From: Bacteroidaceae bacterium
GTDB taxonomy: Bacteria > Bacteroidota > Bacteroidia > Bacteroidales > Bacteroidaceae
Reading direction: 5' to 3'
DNA length: 64,000 bases
Assembly (NCBI GenBank): GCA_017546505.1
Contig: JAFYWV010000122.1
Coordinates: 22,564 to 86,563 of the forward strand
A program made the translations under genes and the position numbers. The notes under the pieces are model-generated. The model ran no database searches and was not told where the DNA came from. It was given only the letters and a program-made list of their open reading frames with translations. The stretch's first letter is position 1. Each line of letters begins with the position of its first letter. This document shows, in pieces, positions 42,257 through 50,228 of this stretch.

Positions 42257-44443
42257 TTACTGTTTGTCGTTATTAGGACGACGTGGCTCGCGCTCACGGC
42301 GTGGACGACGCTCACGCTCCTCGTAACCCTCGGGCTTCTCAAGGAGAACCTTGCGGGAAAGCTTGAACTTGCCTGTCTTGGGGTCAATATCCAAAAGCTT
42401 AACCTGAAGTTTGTCGCCCTCGTTGATACCGGTCTCCTCCATTGTCTCGAAGCGTTTCCAGTCAATCTCTGAGATATGCAACAAGCCATCCTTGCCCGGC
42501 ATAAACTCAACGAACGCACCATAAGGCATCACGCTGCGCACTGTACCCTCGTAAACCTCGCCGGCCTCGGGGATTGCAACGATGGCGCGAATCTTTGCAA
42601 TTGCATCGTTGATTGACTTGCCGTTGTTTGCAGCGATTTCGATAACGCCCTCGCCATCGATTTCCTCGATAGAGATTGTAGCACCTGTCTCCTCCTGCAT
42701 ACCCTGGATAATCTTGCCACCGGGGCCAATGACAGCACCGATAAACTCCTTAGGAATGCGCATTGTCTCAATGCGTGGAGCGTGTGGTTTGAGTTCCTCG
42801 CGTGGCTCGGCAATGCACTCGGTAATCTTGCCGAGGATGTGCATACGACCCTCGCGTGCCTGATTCAAAGCTTTCTCAAGGATTTCGTAAGAAAGACCAT
42901 CGACCTTGATATCCATCTGTGTTGCAGTGATACCGTCAACAGTACCTGTCACCTTGAAGTCCATATCGCCCAAGTGATCCTCGTCACCGAGAATATCGCT
43001 GAGGACTGCATATTTCTCCTCGCCGGCGTTCTTGATGAGACCCATTGCGATACCTGATACCGGTTTCTTAATCTTTACACCGGCATCCATAAGCGCCAAT
43101 GTACCGGCACAAACAGTTGCCATTGAAGATGAACCGTTAGACTCAAGAATATCTGAAACCACGCGTACGCAGTATGGATAGTCGGCAGGAATCATATTCT
43201 TCAACGCACGGCAAGCAAGGTTACCGTGACCAATCTCACGACGGCCTACACCACGCTGTGGACGAGCCTCGCCTGTTGAGAATGGAGGGAAGTTATAGTG
43301 GAGCAGGAAGCGCTCTGTACCCTGGTTCATTACGTCGTCGATGATCTTCTCATCGCGCTTTGTACCAAGAGTAACGGTTGTGAGCGACTGTGTCTCGCCA
43401 CGTGTGAAGACTGCAGAACCGTGAGGACCCGGGAGATAACCGGCCTCGCACCAGATGTGGCGGATATCGGTTGTCTTGCGACCATCGAGACGCTTGCCCT
43501 CGTCGAGAATGCAACGGCGCATAGCCTCCTTCTCAACATCGTGATAGTAGCGGTCGATGAGAGCACCCTTCTCCTCGAGCTCTTCCTCGGTGAACTGTGC
43601 CTTGAACTCCTCCTTTATTGCGTCGAACGCTGCAGCGCGACCGTGCTTGTCGTTGTTGCCGCTTGCAGCAACTGCGTATGCCTTTGCATAGCAAGCATCG
43701 TGTACCATTGCGCGGAGTTCCTCGTCGTTAACCTCGTGGCAATACTCGCGCTTAACGGTTGAGCCAACCTCTTCCATAAGTTCCATCTGCGCCTTGCAGT
43801 GAACCTTGATAGCCTCGTGAGCAACCTTCATTGCCTCGAGCAGATCGTTCTCCGACACCTCTTTCATCTCACCCTCAACCATCATAATGTTGTCGTATGT
43901 AGCGGCAACCATAATGTCCATATCTGCCTCCTCGAGCTGTGCGAATGTAGGGTTGACAACAAACTCGCCACCGATGCGTGCAACGCGCACCTCAGAGATT
44001 GGGCCACCGAATGGAATGTCTGACACTGCCAACGCAGCAGAAGCAGCAAGACCTGCCAAAGCATCGGGCATATCGACACCGTCGGCCGAGAACAACACAA
44101 TGTTCACATAAACCTCGGCGTGGTAATTATCGGGGAAAAGAGGACGCAGAGCGCGGTCAACCAAACGGCAAGTAAGGATTTCATAATCCGAAGCCTTTCC
44201 CTCACGCTTTGTAAAACCACCGGGGAAGCGGCCAAACGCAGCATATTTCTCTTTGTACTCTACCTGTAAAGGCATAAAATCGGTTCCTGGCACAGCATCC
44301 TTCGCCGCACACACTGTGGCCAACAACATCGTATTGCCCAAACGCAGCATAACTGCGCCGTCAGCCTGCTTTGCAAGCTTACCTGTCTCAATGGTGATTA
44401 CACGACCATCGGGCAAGGCCACATTTTTTGTAACAACATTCAT
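42257..44443 (-). CDS. pnp: Polyribonucleotide nucleotidyltransferase
   Basis: A 728-residue PNPase, the phosphorolytic 3'-5' exoribonuclease. Two RNase PH cores (about 10-220 and 310-540, the second with [11 protein letters not shown] and the site region MDFKVTGT), then KH ([18 protein letters not shown], about 560) and S1 ([20 protein letters not shown], about 630) domains. A basic tail ([13 protein letters not shown]) ends the protein, as in several Bacteroidetes homologues. Monocistronic. Confidence 0.95.
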   Translation of the reverse strand: MNVVTKNVALPDGRVITIETGKLAKQADGAVMLRLGNTMLLATVCAAKDAVPGTDFMPLQVEYKEKYAAFGRFPGGFTKREGKASDYEILTCRLVDRALRPLFPDNYHAEVYVNIVLFSADGVDMPDALAGLAASAALAVSDIPFGGPISEVRVARIGGEFVVNPTFAQLEEADMDIMVAATYDNIMMVEGEMKEVSENDLLEAMKVAHEAIKVHCKAQMELMEEVGSTVKREYCHEVNDEELRAMVHDACYAKAYAVAASGNNDKHGRAAAFDAIKEEFKAQFTEEELEEKGALIDRYYHDVEKEAMRRCILDEGKRLDGRKTTDIRHIWCEAGYLPGPHGSAVFTRGETQSLTTVTLGTKRDEKIIDDVMNQGTERFLLHYNFPPFSTGEARPQRGVGRREIGHGNLACRALKNMIPADYPYCVRVVSDILESNGSSSMATVCAGTLALMDAGVKIKKPVSGIAMGLIKNAGEEKYAVLSDILGDEDHLGDMDFKVTGTVDGITATQMDIKVDGLSYEILEKALNQAREGRMHILGKITECIAEPREELKPHAPRIETMRIPKEFIGAVIGPGGKIIQGMQEETGATISIEEIDGEGVIEIAANNGKSINDAIAKIRAIVAIPEAGEVYEGTVRSVMPYGAFVEFMPGKDGLLHISEIDWKRFETMEETGINEGDKLQVKLLDIDPKTGKFKLSRKVLLEKPEGYEERERRPRREREPRRPNNDKQ

Positions 44444-44484
44444 ATTTTTTCTTTATTAAAACGAAATTTTAATTGTAATTCTCG

Positions 44485-44492
44485 CAAAGATA
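44485..44492 (-). promoter_or_regulatory. -7 box of pnp
   Basis: TATCTTTG on the minus strand, exact TAnnTTTG, about 42 bp before the ATG. Confidence 0.5.
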
Positions 44493-44513
44493 TACATTTT
44501 TCCACATTTTAAC

Positions 44514-44521
44514 TATCTTTG
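44514..44521 (+). promoter_or_regulatory. -7 box of the TlpA-like lipoprotein gene
   Basis: TATCTTTG, exact TAnnTTTG, 28 bp before the ATG. The divergent pnp -7 box is 21 bp away, so the two polymerases would compete. Confidence 0.5.
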
Positions 44522-44549
44522 CACGGAAAAAAACACATTTTTTATAATT

Positions 44550-45722
44550 ATGAGGAATTTAAATAGAATACTGACATTTTTTTCGGCCTTCGCAATAGCC
44601 ACGGTACTTTTCTGCTCTTGCAATAACAAAGATAAAAGCCCTGTATTCACCGTTAAAGGCAACATCACAAACTGTGCCGACAAGAAAATAGGTATATACC
44701 ACATTGCCGAAAGTGGCGCAAAGGAGATTGATACAACAAGACTGAACGAGACGGGAAATTACACCTTCGACATTGCAAGCCCCAAGCATTTCGACTTTTA
44801 TCTTTTAAGCATCGAAGGGAGTGGCTCAATTGTCTTTGTTGCCGACTCGACTGAGACAATAACCATCAATGGCGATTGCGAGAATTTAGCATCGGGATAC
44901 ACCATCGACGGCAATGAGGAGAACCAGCGCATAAGAGAGATAACATTGCTCAGGAATGCTCTTGAAGAGCAGGTAAGAAGTATGGCCAAGAGCACATCAC
45001 CCGCAATTGTGAAGACCGAGAGAGAGATTAGAGCACTTGTGGAAGAATTCAAGGAGAATATCATCAAGCAATACATAATACCCGCACCGGGGAGCGCAAG
45101 CGCCTATTACGCACTTACACTGACAGTTGCCGGCACTCCAATCTTCAACCCCGCAACAAGCAAGAGCGACAGCAGATGCTTTGCGGCAGTTGCGACAAAT
45201 TTCCAGCGCCTACACCCCGACACAAAGCACACAAAGCACATCACCGAGATAGCCGAACAGAGCCTGAGAGCCACACGAAAGCCCAAGCAGATTGAACTGG
45301 AGGTTGAGGAGAGAGAAGCTAAAATAACAGACCTGTTCGACATCAAGCTGCCAAAGACCGACGGCGACAGCATCGCACTCTCGTCAATGAACGGCAATGT
45401 TATATTGCTGGATTTCACACTCTATGAGAACACCGAAATCAGCAGCCGCAACATCAAAATGAGGGAGTTGTATGAGAAGTACAACAAAAAAGGGTTTGAG
45501 ATATTTCAGGTATCACTCGACAGGCGCGAACACTTTTGGCAGCAGTCGGCAGCAAACCTCCCCTGGACCTGTGTACGCGATGCAAGCGGCGCAAGCGCCA
45601 GCCTTTACAACGTACAGGTAATTCCAACTTTCTTTCTCATAAACAGGGACGGAGAGATTATCCTGCGCGACGCACAGATTGAAAACACAGAAAAGGAGAT
45701 TGAGAAACTTTTGAAAAAATAA
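44550..45722 (+). CDS. DUF4369/TlpA-like lipoprotein lacking the CxxC motif
   Basis: A 390-residue envelope lipoprotein with a signal peptide and lipobox-like FCSC (Cys24). An N-terminal DUF4369-type beta domain (FTVKGNITNCADKKIGIY) is followed by a helical middle and a thioredoxin-like domain from about residue 265. Where TlpA-family proteins have a W-C-x-x-C, this one reads LLDFTLYENTEISSRN, with no cysteine. The rest of the fold remains, including the cis-proline (VIPTFFL). It therefore cannot do thiol chemistry at the normal site and may be a binding or structural relative. Confidence 0.85.
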   Translation: MRNLNRILTFFSAFAIATVLFCSCNNKDKSPVFTVKGNITNCADKKIGIYHIAESGAKEIDTTRLNETGNYTFDIASPKHFDFYLLSIEGSGSIVFVADSTETITINGDCENLASGYTIDGNEENQRIREITLLRNALEEQVRSMAKSTSPAIVKTEREIRALVEEFKENIIKQYIIPAPGSASAYYALTLTVAGTPIFNPATSKSDSRCFAAVATNFQRLHPDTKHTKHITEIAEQSLRATRKPKQIELEVEEREAKITDLFDIKLPKTDGDSIALSSMNGNVILLDFTLYENTEISSRNIKMRELYEKYNKKGFEIFQVSLDRREHFWQQSAANLPWTCVRDASGASASLYNVQVIPTFFLINRDGEIILRDAQIENTEKEIEKLLKK

Positions 45723-45770
45723 CAATCCCGGTTAGAAAAAATAACAAGTAAGATTTTTTAGCCATTTAAA

Positions 45771-45802
45771 TTTGGTTTATAATTTAAAAGGGGCTACCTT
45801 TG
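45771..45802 (+). promoter_or_regulatory. Promoter of greA
   Basis: TTTG (45771-45774) and TACCTTTG (45795-45802) spaced 20 bp. Transcription would start about 45809, upstream of the hairpin at 45823. Confidence 0.65.
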
Positions 45803-45822
45803 CGACAGAAATAAAGGGAAAT

Positions 45823-45856
45823 GGGTTCCAGCACTCGTGTTGGAATCCTTTGTTTT
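45823..45856 (+). terminator. Terminator-like hairpin in the greA leader
   Basis: GGGTTCCAGCA pairs with TGTTGGAATCC over 11-12 bp (two G-U pairs) and is followed by TTTGTTTT. It lies after the greA promoter and before the greA ATG at 45880, so it can attenuate greA, though it may also end the upstream transcript. Confidence 0.6.
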
Positions 45857-45879
45857 ACTGTTTTTAATACGAAGATACT

Positions 45880-46341
45880 ATGAGTTATATGTCAGAAGAT
45901 GGCTACAAGAAATTGTTGGCCGATTTGAAGGAGCTCGAGGCCAAGCGCCCCGAAATTGTTCGTCAGATTGCCGAGGCACGCGACAAGGGCGACCTCTCGG
46001 AGAATGCCGAATACGATGCAGCAAAGGAGGCACAGGGCCTGCTCGAGATGAGAATCAACGAGCTCAAGCTCATTATTGCCGATGCAAAAATCATCGACAC
46101 AACAAAGTTGAGCAACGACACAGTGCAGGTACTTACAAAGGTTGGTCTCAAGAACACAAAGACCGGCGCGACAATGCAGTATACAATTGTCCCCGAGAGC
46201 GAGGCAAACCTGCGCGAGGCTAAGATTTCAATCAACACCCCAATTGCAAAAGGCCTCCTTGGCAAAAAGGTTGGCGATGTTGCCGAAATCACCGTGCCAC
46301 AGGGCAAGCTTTTCCTTGAAATCACAAGCATCTCATTCTAA
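45880..46341 (+). CDS. greA: Transcription elongation factor GreA
   Basis: A 153-residue Gre factor that rescues backtracked RNA polymerase. The N-terminal coiled coil contains the acidic tip segment [17 protein letters not shown], whose Asp and Glu hold the catalytic Mg2+. The C-terminal FKBP-like domain ends with [14 protein letters not shown] hairpin in its leader suggests attenuation. A HIT protein gene follows after 9 bp. Confidence 0.95.
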   Translation: MSYMSEDGYKKLLADLKELEAKRPEIVRQIAEARDKGDLSENAEYDAAKEAQGLLEMRINELKLIIADAKIIDTTKLSNDTVQVLTKVGLKNTKTGATMQYTIVPESEANLREAKISINTPIAKGLLGKKVGDVAEITVPQGKLFLEITSISF

Positions 46342-46350
46342 TAAAGGATT

Positions 46351-46746
46351 ATGGCAACAATATTTTCAATGATTGTCGCAGGCGACATTCCAAGCTACAA
46401 GGTAGCCGAGAATGAGCAGTTCTATGCATTCCTCGACATCAACCCGCTTGCAAAGGGACACACCCTTGTCATCCCCAAGCGCGAGGTAGATTATTTCTTC
46501 GACCTCACCGACGAGGAGATTGGCGCAATGCAGATTTTCGCAAAGAAGGTTGCCCAGGGCATCAAGCGCGCTTTCCCCTGCATAAAGGTCGGGCAGGCAG
46601 TGCTGGGGCTTGAAGTCCCCCACGCGCACATCCACCTTGTGCCAATGCAGAGCGAAAAGGATATGCTCTTCACAAATCCCAAACTAAAGCTCACCCCCGA
46701 GGAGTTCAAGGAGATTGCCGAGAAGATAAACAACGAGATTGCCTGA
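46351..46746 (+). CDS. HIT-family nucleotide hydrolase
   Basis: A 131-residue HIT protein. The catalytic triad motif is HAHIHLVPM (H-x-H-x-H). The N-terminal SMIVAGDIPSYKVAENE and LAKGHTLVIPKR are typical for Hint-like purine nucleoside phosphoramidases. Operon with greA. The last codons are part of a terminator hairpin. Confidence 0.92.
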   Translation: MATIFSMIVAGDIPSYKVAENEQFYAFLDINPLAKGHTLVIPKREVDYFFDLTDEEIGAMQIFAKKVAQGIKRAFPCIKVGQAVLGLEVPHAHIHLVPMQSEKDMLFTNPKLKLTPEEFKEIAEKINNEIA

Positions 46747-46763
46747 TGGCAATCTCGTTGTTT
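46728..46763 (+). terminator. Terminator overlapping the HIT gene end
   Basis: A perfect 16-bp stem (arm AAACAACGAGATTGCC) with a TGAT loop that contains the stop codon, followed by TATATAC. Confidence 0.7.
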
Positions 46764-47188
46764 ATATACGAATGCTATCGACGCAAATCACAGCAATACT
46801 CCAAGCAATTCATTGCCACCACAAACACAGCTCATCGGCAACAACACTCATCTGCCCCCAATTCCCACAAAGGAGGATGATACATAACACAAAAAAAGCG
46901 CAGGAACTGTACTGTCACTCGTCCCACGCATAGAGGCTCTGCAGAGATTATTGCAATTATATCGGTTAAAATCAAATTATGCAACAACAAAACAAAATAT
47001 TCACCTGTCTCAAAAGATTAATCGTTCCTTTTCACTATCTTCGCAAAAAGAAGTAATAGAAAACCGCCAACCGGCTTTGTCATATCGAACGTACGTGAGA
47101 TATCTTATCGGGTTTTTAGATTCCTCACACAAGGTTCGGAATGACAAGACAAGCGTTTTGCTAAATATGACATTTAACGGATAAAACT
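46764..47188. other. 425-bp intergenic region without a recognised gene
   Basis: No coding frame is convincing. A near-consensus -7 box TATCTTCG (47036-47043) could start a long (about 145 nt) pyrC leader. The part from about 47116 (TTTTTAGATTCCTCAC, then TTCGGAATGACAAG) resembles a motif often dispersed between Bacteroidales genes, and similar scraps (CGTCATTTTGAGC near 4289) occur elsewhere in this window. Confidence 0.4.
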
Positions 47189-48535
47189 ATGCGCACACTT
47201 ATCAGTAACCCCACAATTGTGAACAACGGCGAGCAGTTCCGTGGTTCGATAGTAGTGAACAACGGCAAGATAGTAGAAATTCTGCGTGGCGACGAGCTGC
47301 CGCGCGCCCAGTGCGACGAAATAATAGAAGCCACAGGGCTATACCTTATCCCGGGAGTGATTGACGACCACGTACACTTCCGCGAGCCGGGACTCACCCA
47401 CAAGGCGACCATTGCCACAGAGAGCCGCGCCGCTGCGGCCGGCGGCGTGACATCGTTTATGGAGATGCCTAACACTGTGCCGCAGACAACGACCATAGGG
47501 GCACTGAAAGACAAATTCAAGATAGCAGCAAACGACAGCCTCATCAATTACTCATTCTTCTTTGGTGCGACAAACAGCAATGTGTCCGACTTTGCAAAAC
47601 TCAACCCAAAGAACATCTGCGGAATAAAGCTATTTATGGGTTCAAGCACAGGCAATATGCTTGTAGACAAGAAAAATGAACTTGAGAAGATTTTTGAGGA
47701 GGCCAAAAGGCTTGAAATGCCGGTTGCCGTGCACTGCGAGGAGAGTTCTATAATTGCAGAGAACACCAGGCGCATAAAAGAGACGGAAGGCGAAGACCCC
47801 GATGTAAGGTTTCACCCTGTCATACGCAGCGAGGAGGCCTGCTACCAAAGCACTGCAAGTGCAGTGGAGCTTGCAAAGAGATATGGCACACACCTGCACG
47901 TGATGCACATAAGCACAGCACGCGAACTGGAACTGCTGACAGTCGGGAATGCTGACGAAAAGAGAATAACAGCCGAGGTGACACCGGCACACCTCACATT
48001 CTGCGATGCCGATTATGCCGCACTGGGCACAAGAATAAAGTGCAACCCGGCAATAAAGAGCGCAAAAGACCGCACTGCACTGCGCCAGGCAATGAACGAT
48101 GGCAAGGTTGACGTCATAGGCACCGACCACGCACCCCATTTGCCCGAGGACAAAAAAGGCGGTGCGCTAAAGGCGGCATCGGGAATGCCAAGCATACAGT
48201 TTTCACTGCTTGCTATGCTTAAATTGGTCGATGAAAAGGAGATTTCCATTGAGACACTCGTAGAGAAGATGTGCCACGCCCCTGCAAAGATTTTCAACAT
48301 AAACAAACGCGGTTACATTGAAAAGGGATTCAATGCCGACTTTGTACTGCTGAACCCCAAAAAGCCACACACAACAACCACTGCCGACATCATCAGCAAA
48401 TGCGGATGGAGCCCATTTGAGGGAATGACCTTCAACTGGAGCGTTGAACAGACTTGGGTAAACGGTGAATGCGCCTACAAAGAGGGAGTAATAAATGAAG
48501 ATGTACGAGGGAAAGCACTCCGTTTCAACCGATGA
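47189..48535 (+). CDS. pyrC: Dihydroorotase
   Basis: A 448-residue class I-type amidohydrolase of pyrimidine synthesis. The metal motif DDHVHFREPGLTHKATI, then SFMEMPNTVP, VHCEES and the later GTDHAPH (catalytic Asp and His) are in order. Its stop overlaps the next start by 4 bp (ATGA), indicating translational coupling. No other pyr gene is adjacent. Confidence 0.95.
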   Translation: MRTLISNPTIVNNGEQFRGSIVVNNGKIVEILRGDELPRAQCDEIIEATGLYLIPGVIDDHVHFREPGLTHKATIATESRAAAAGGVTSFMEMPNTVPQTTTIGALKDKFKIAANDSLINYSFFFGATNSNVSDFAKLNPKNICGIKLFMGSSTGNMLVDKKNELEKIFEEAKRLEMPVAVHCEESSIIAENTRRIKETEGEDPDVRFHPVIRSEEACYQSTASAVELAKRYGTHLHVMHISTARELELLTVGNADEKRITAEVTPAHLTFCDADYAALGTRIKCNPAIKSAKDRTALRQAMNDGKVDVIGTDHAPHLPEDKKGGALKAASGMPSIQFSLLAMLKLVDEKEISIETLVEKMCHAPAKIFNINKRGYIEKGFNADFVLLNPKKPHTTTTADIISKCGWSPFEGMTFNWSVEQTWVNGECAYKEGVINEDVRGKALRFNR

Positions 48536-49335
48536 AAAGGTTTATTTTTAGTTTCGGGATAACAGAAGTAGCTCCATTTATAGATTGGGGCTACTTTTTG
48601 CACGCTTGGGGCATTACAAGGGAAAACAGACAGGCGAATGAGATTATAAGTGACGCCAAAGAAATGCTTGAAGAGTTGAGCGGAAAACACAAGACCACAG
48701 CCATCTTTGCCCTGTGCAATGCCAAAAGCAACGGAGACGACATCGTCATTGAAGAGACTACACTGCCCTTACTCCGCCAGCAACACAGCACAGAGGGAAA
48801 ATACAACCTTTGTCTCAGCGATTTCGTATCACCACTGGGCGACAGAATAGGGCTTTTTGCCACAAGTGTAGAAAGCACCTTGGGCAAAGAGTATATCAAC
48901 GACGACTATCTGCGGCTCATTTCGCAAACGCTTGCCGACCGACTTGCCGAAGCCACGGCCACACTGTTGCACAAGATGGTCCGCACAGATGAAAGACTTT
49001 GGGGATACTCCCCCGAAGAAAGACTGACGACTGAAGAGTTGCTTTCCGAGAAGAACCAAGGAATACGCCCGGCCGTGGGCTACCCTTCACTGCCCGACCA
49101 AAGCATCATATTCACTATTGACAGCCTGTTGGGACTGAAGGATGCCGGCATAACACTCACTTCCAACGGCGCAATGACGCCCCACGCGTCTGTTTGCGGC
49201 ATTATGATAGCACACCCGGCCGCGCAATATTTTGCCGTAGGAAAAATAGACGAAGAGCAACTTGCCGACTATGCACGCCGCCGCAGGATGACGCACGACG
49301 AAATCAGTAAATTCATAACCAAGAACATCGGATAA
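48532..49335 (+). CDS. Stand-alone MetH activation-domain protein
   Basis: A 267-residue protein matching only the C-terminal, S-adenosylmethionine-binding activation domain of cobalamin-dependent methionine synthase. Diagnostic segments are GIRPAVGYPSLPDQ (the R-P-A-x-G-Y-P motif), TSNGAMTPHASVCGIMI and AQYFAVGKI. The catalytic folate, homocysteine and B12 modules are absent. In many Bacteroidetes MetH is split and this piece acts in trans to reactivate oxidised cobalamin. It is coupled to pyrC by a 4-bp overlap. Activity is inferred from the family. Confidence 0.85.
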   Translation: MKRFIFSFGITEVAPFIDWGYFLHAWGITRENRQANEIISDAKEMLEELSGKHKTTAIFALCNAKSNGDDIVIEETTLPLLRQQHSTEGKYNLCLSDFVSPLGDRIGLFATSVESTLGKEYINDDYLRLISQTLADRLAEATATLLHKMVRTDERLWGYSPEERLTTEELLSEKNQGIRPAVGYPSLPDQSIIFTIDSLLGLKDAGITLTSNGAMTPHASVCGIMIAHPAAQYFAVGKIDEEQLADYARRRRMTHDEISKFITKNIG

Positions 49336-49379
49336 CACCCCACACCATCTCATTAAAAGAACAAAAAGCAGAGATTATG

Positions 49380-49387
49380 TACCTTTG
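49380..49387 (+). promoter_or_regulatory. Possible -7 box of plsC
   Basis: TACCTTTG, exact TAnnTTTG, about 80 bp before the ATG at 49469. A weaker TATATTTA is nearer (49436-49443). Confidence 0.4.
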
Positions 49388-49468
49388 CGACGCTATAAAT
49401 GCCGTGCATTTGAAAAAAATCCATAAAAAATCACTATATTTACAACGTAAACTTTAACACTTGCATTT

Positions 49469-50206
49469 ATGTTAAGAAAAATCCTACATCCGCTTTACGT
49501 TTTGTATCAGGTGCTTTTTGCTTGGTGGGCCGCACTTATAGTTGTTGCAATCACAGCAATAATCATTGACCTGTTCGGTCACTATTTCAAGGTAAAGAAC
49601 GCCGACCACACCCCAGCTGTCATCTGGTGCAAGCTCACCTGTTGGATATTCCTTATCCCGGTGAAGGTTGTCGACCGCGACAAATATGTGAAGAAAGACC
49701 AGAATTACGTATTCGTTGCCAACCATCAGGGTATGTTCGACATATTCATTATGTATGGCTACATACGCAAGCGATTCAAATGGATTATGAAGGATACACT
49801 GCGCAAGATGCCGTTGCTTGGAAAAGCCTGCTACGACACGGGCCACATCTTCGTTAACCGCGAGACTCCACAGAAGGATTTGTTGCGCAATTCCATCAAC
49901 ATACTCAAGAGCGGCACTTCAATGGGCATATTCCCCGAGGGAACACGTTGCCGCAACGGCAAGATGGGCAAATTCAAGAAGGGGGCATTCGTAATTGCCA
50001 ATATGACACAGACCCCAATCATCCCAATCACTATTGACGGAGCATACAACATTCTGCCTAAGGGCTGCAAATGCATCCATTGGTCACCTGTGACTTTGAC
50101 TTTCCACGCACCGATAGAGTGCAACGGCCGCGACAGCGAGAACGTCGAGCGTATGATGACCGAGGCCGAAACTGTAATAGCAAACACACTATATAAGAAG
50201 AAATAA
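49469..50206 (+). CDS. plsC: 1-Acyl-sn-glycerol-3-phosphate acyltransferase
   Basis: A 245-residue membrane-bound acyltransferase making phosphatidic acid. The catalytic H-x4-D motif is NHQGMFD, followed by FNRET-like FVNRETPQ and the substrate motif IFPEGTRC. An N-terminal hydrophobic segment (about 18-36) anchors it. It lies 22 bp upstream of the S46 peptidase; co-transcription is possible though the functions are unrelated. Confidence 0.93.
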   Translation: MLRKILHPLYVLYQVLFAWWAALIVVAITAIIIDLFGHYFKVKNADHTPAVIWCKLTCWIFLIPVKVVDRDKYVKKDQNYVFVANHQGMFDIFIMYGYIRKRFKWIMKDTLRKMPLLGKACYDTGHIFVNRETPQKDLLRNSINILKSGTSMGIFPEGTRCRNGKMGKFKKGAFVIANMTQTPIIPITIDGAYNILPKGCKCIHWSPVTLTFHAPIECNGRDSENVERMMTEAETVIANTLYKKK

Positions 50207-50228
50207 TCCTAAAAAAATAAATGACACT

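Noticed and set aside
46739-46933. A 64-codon frame after the HIT gene
   Set aside because: It starts inside a terminator hairpin and has no protein-like pattern.
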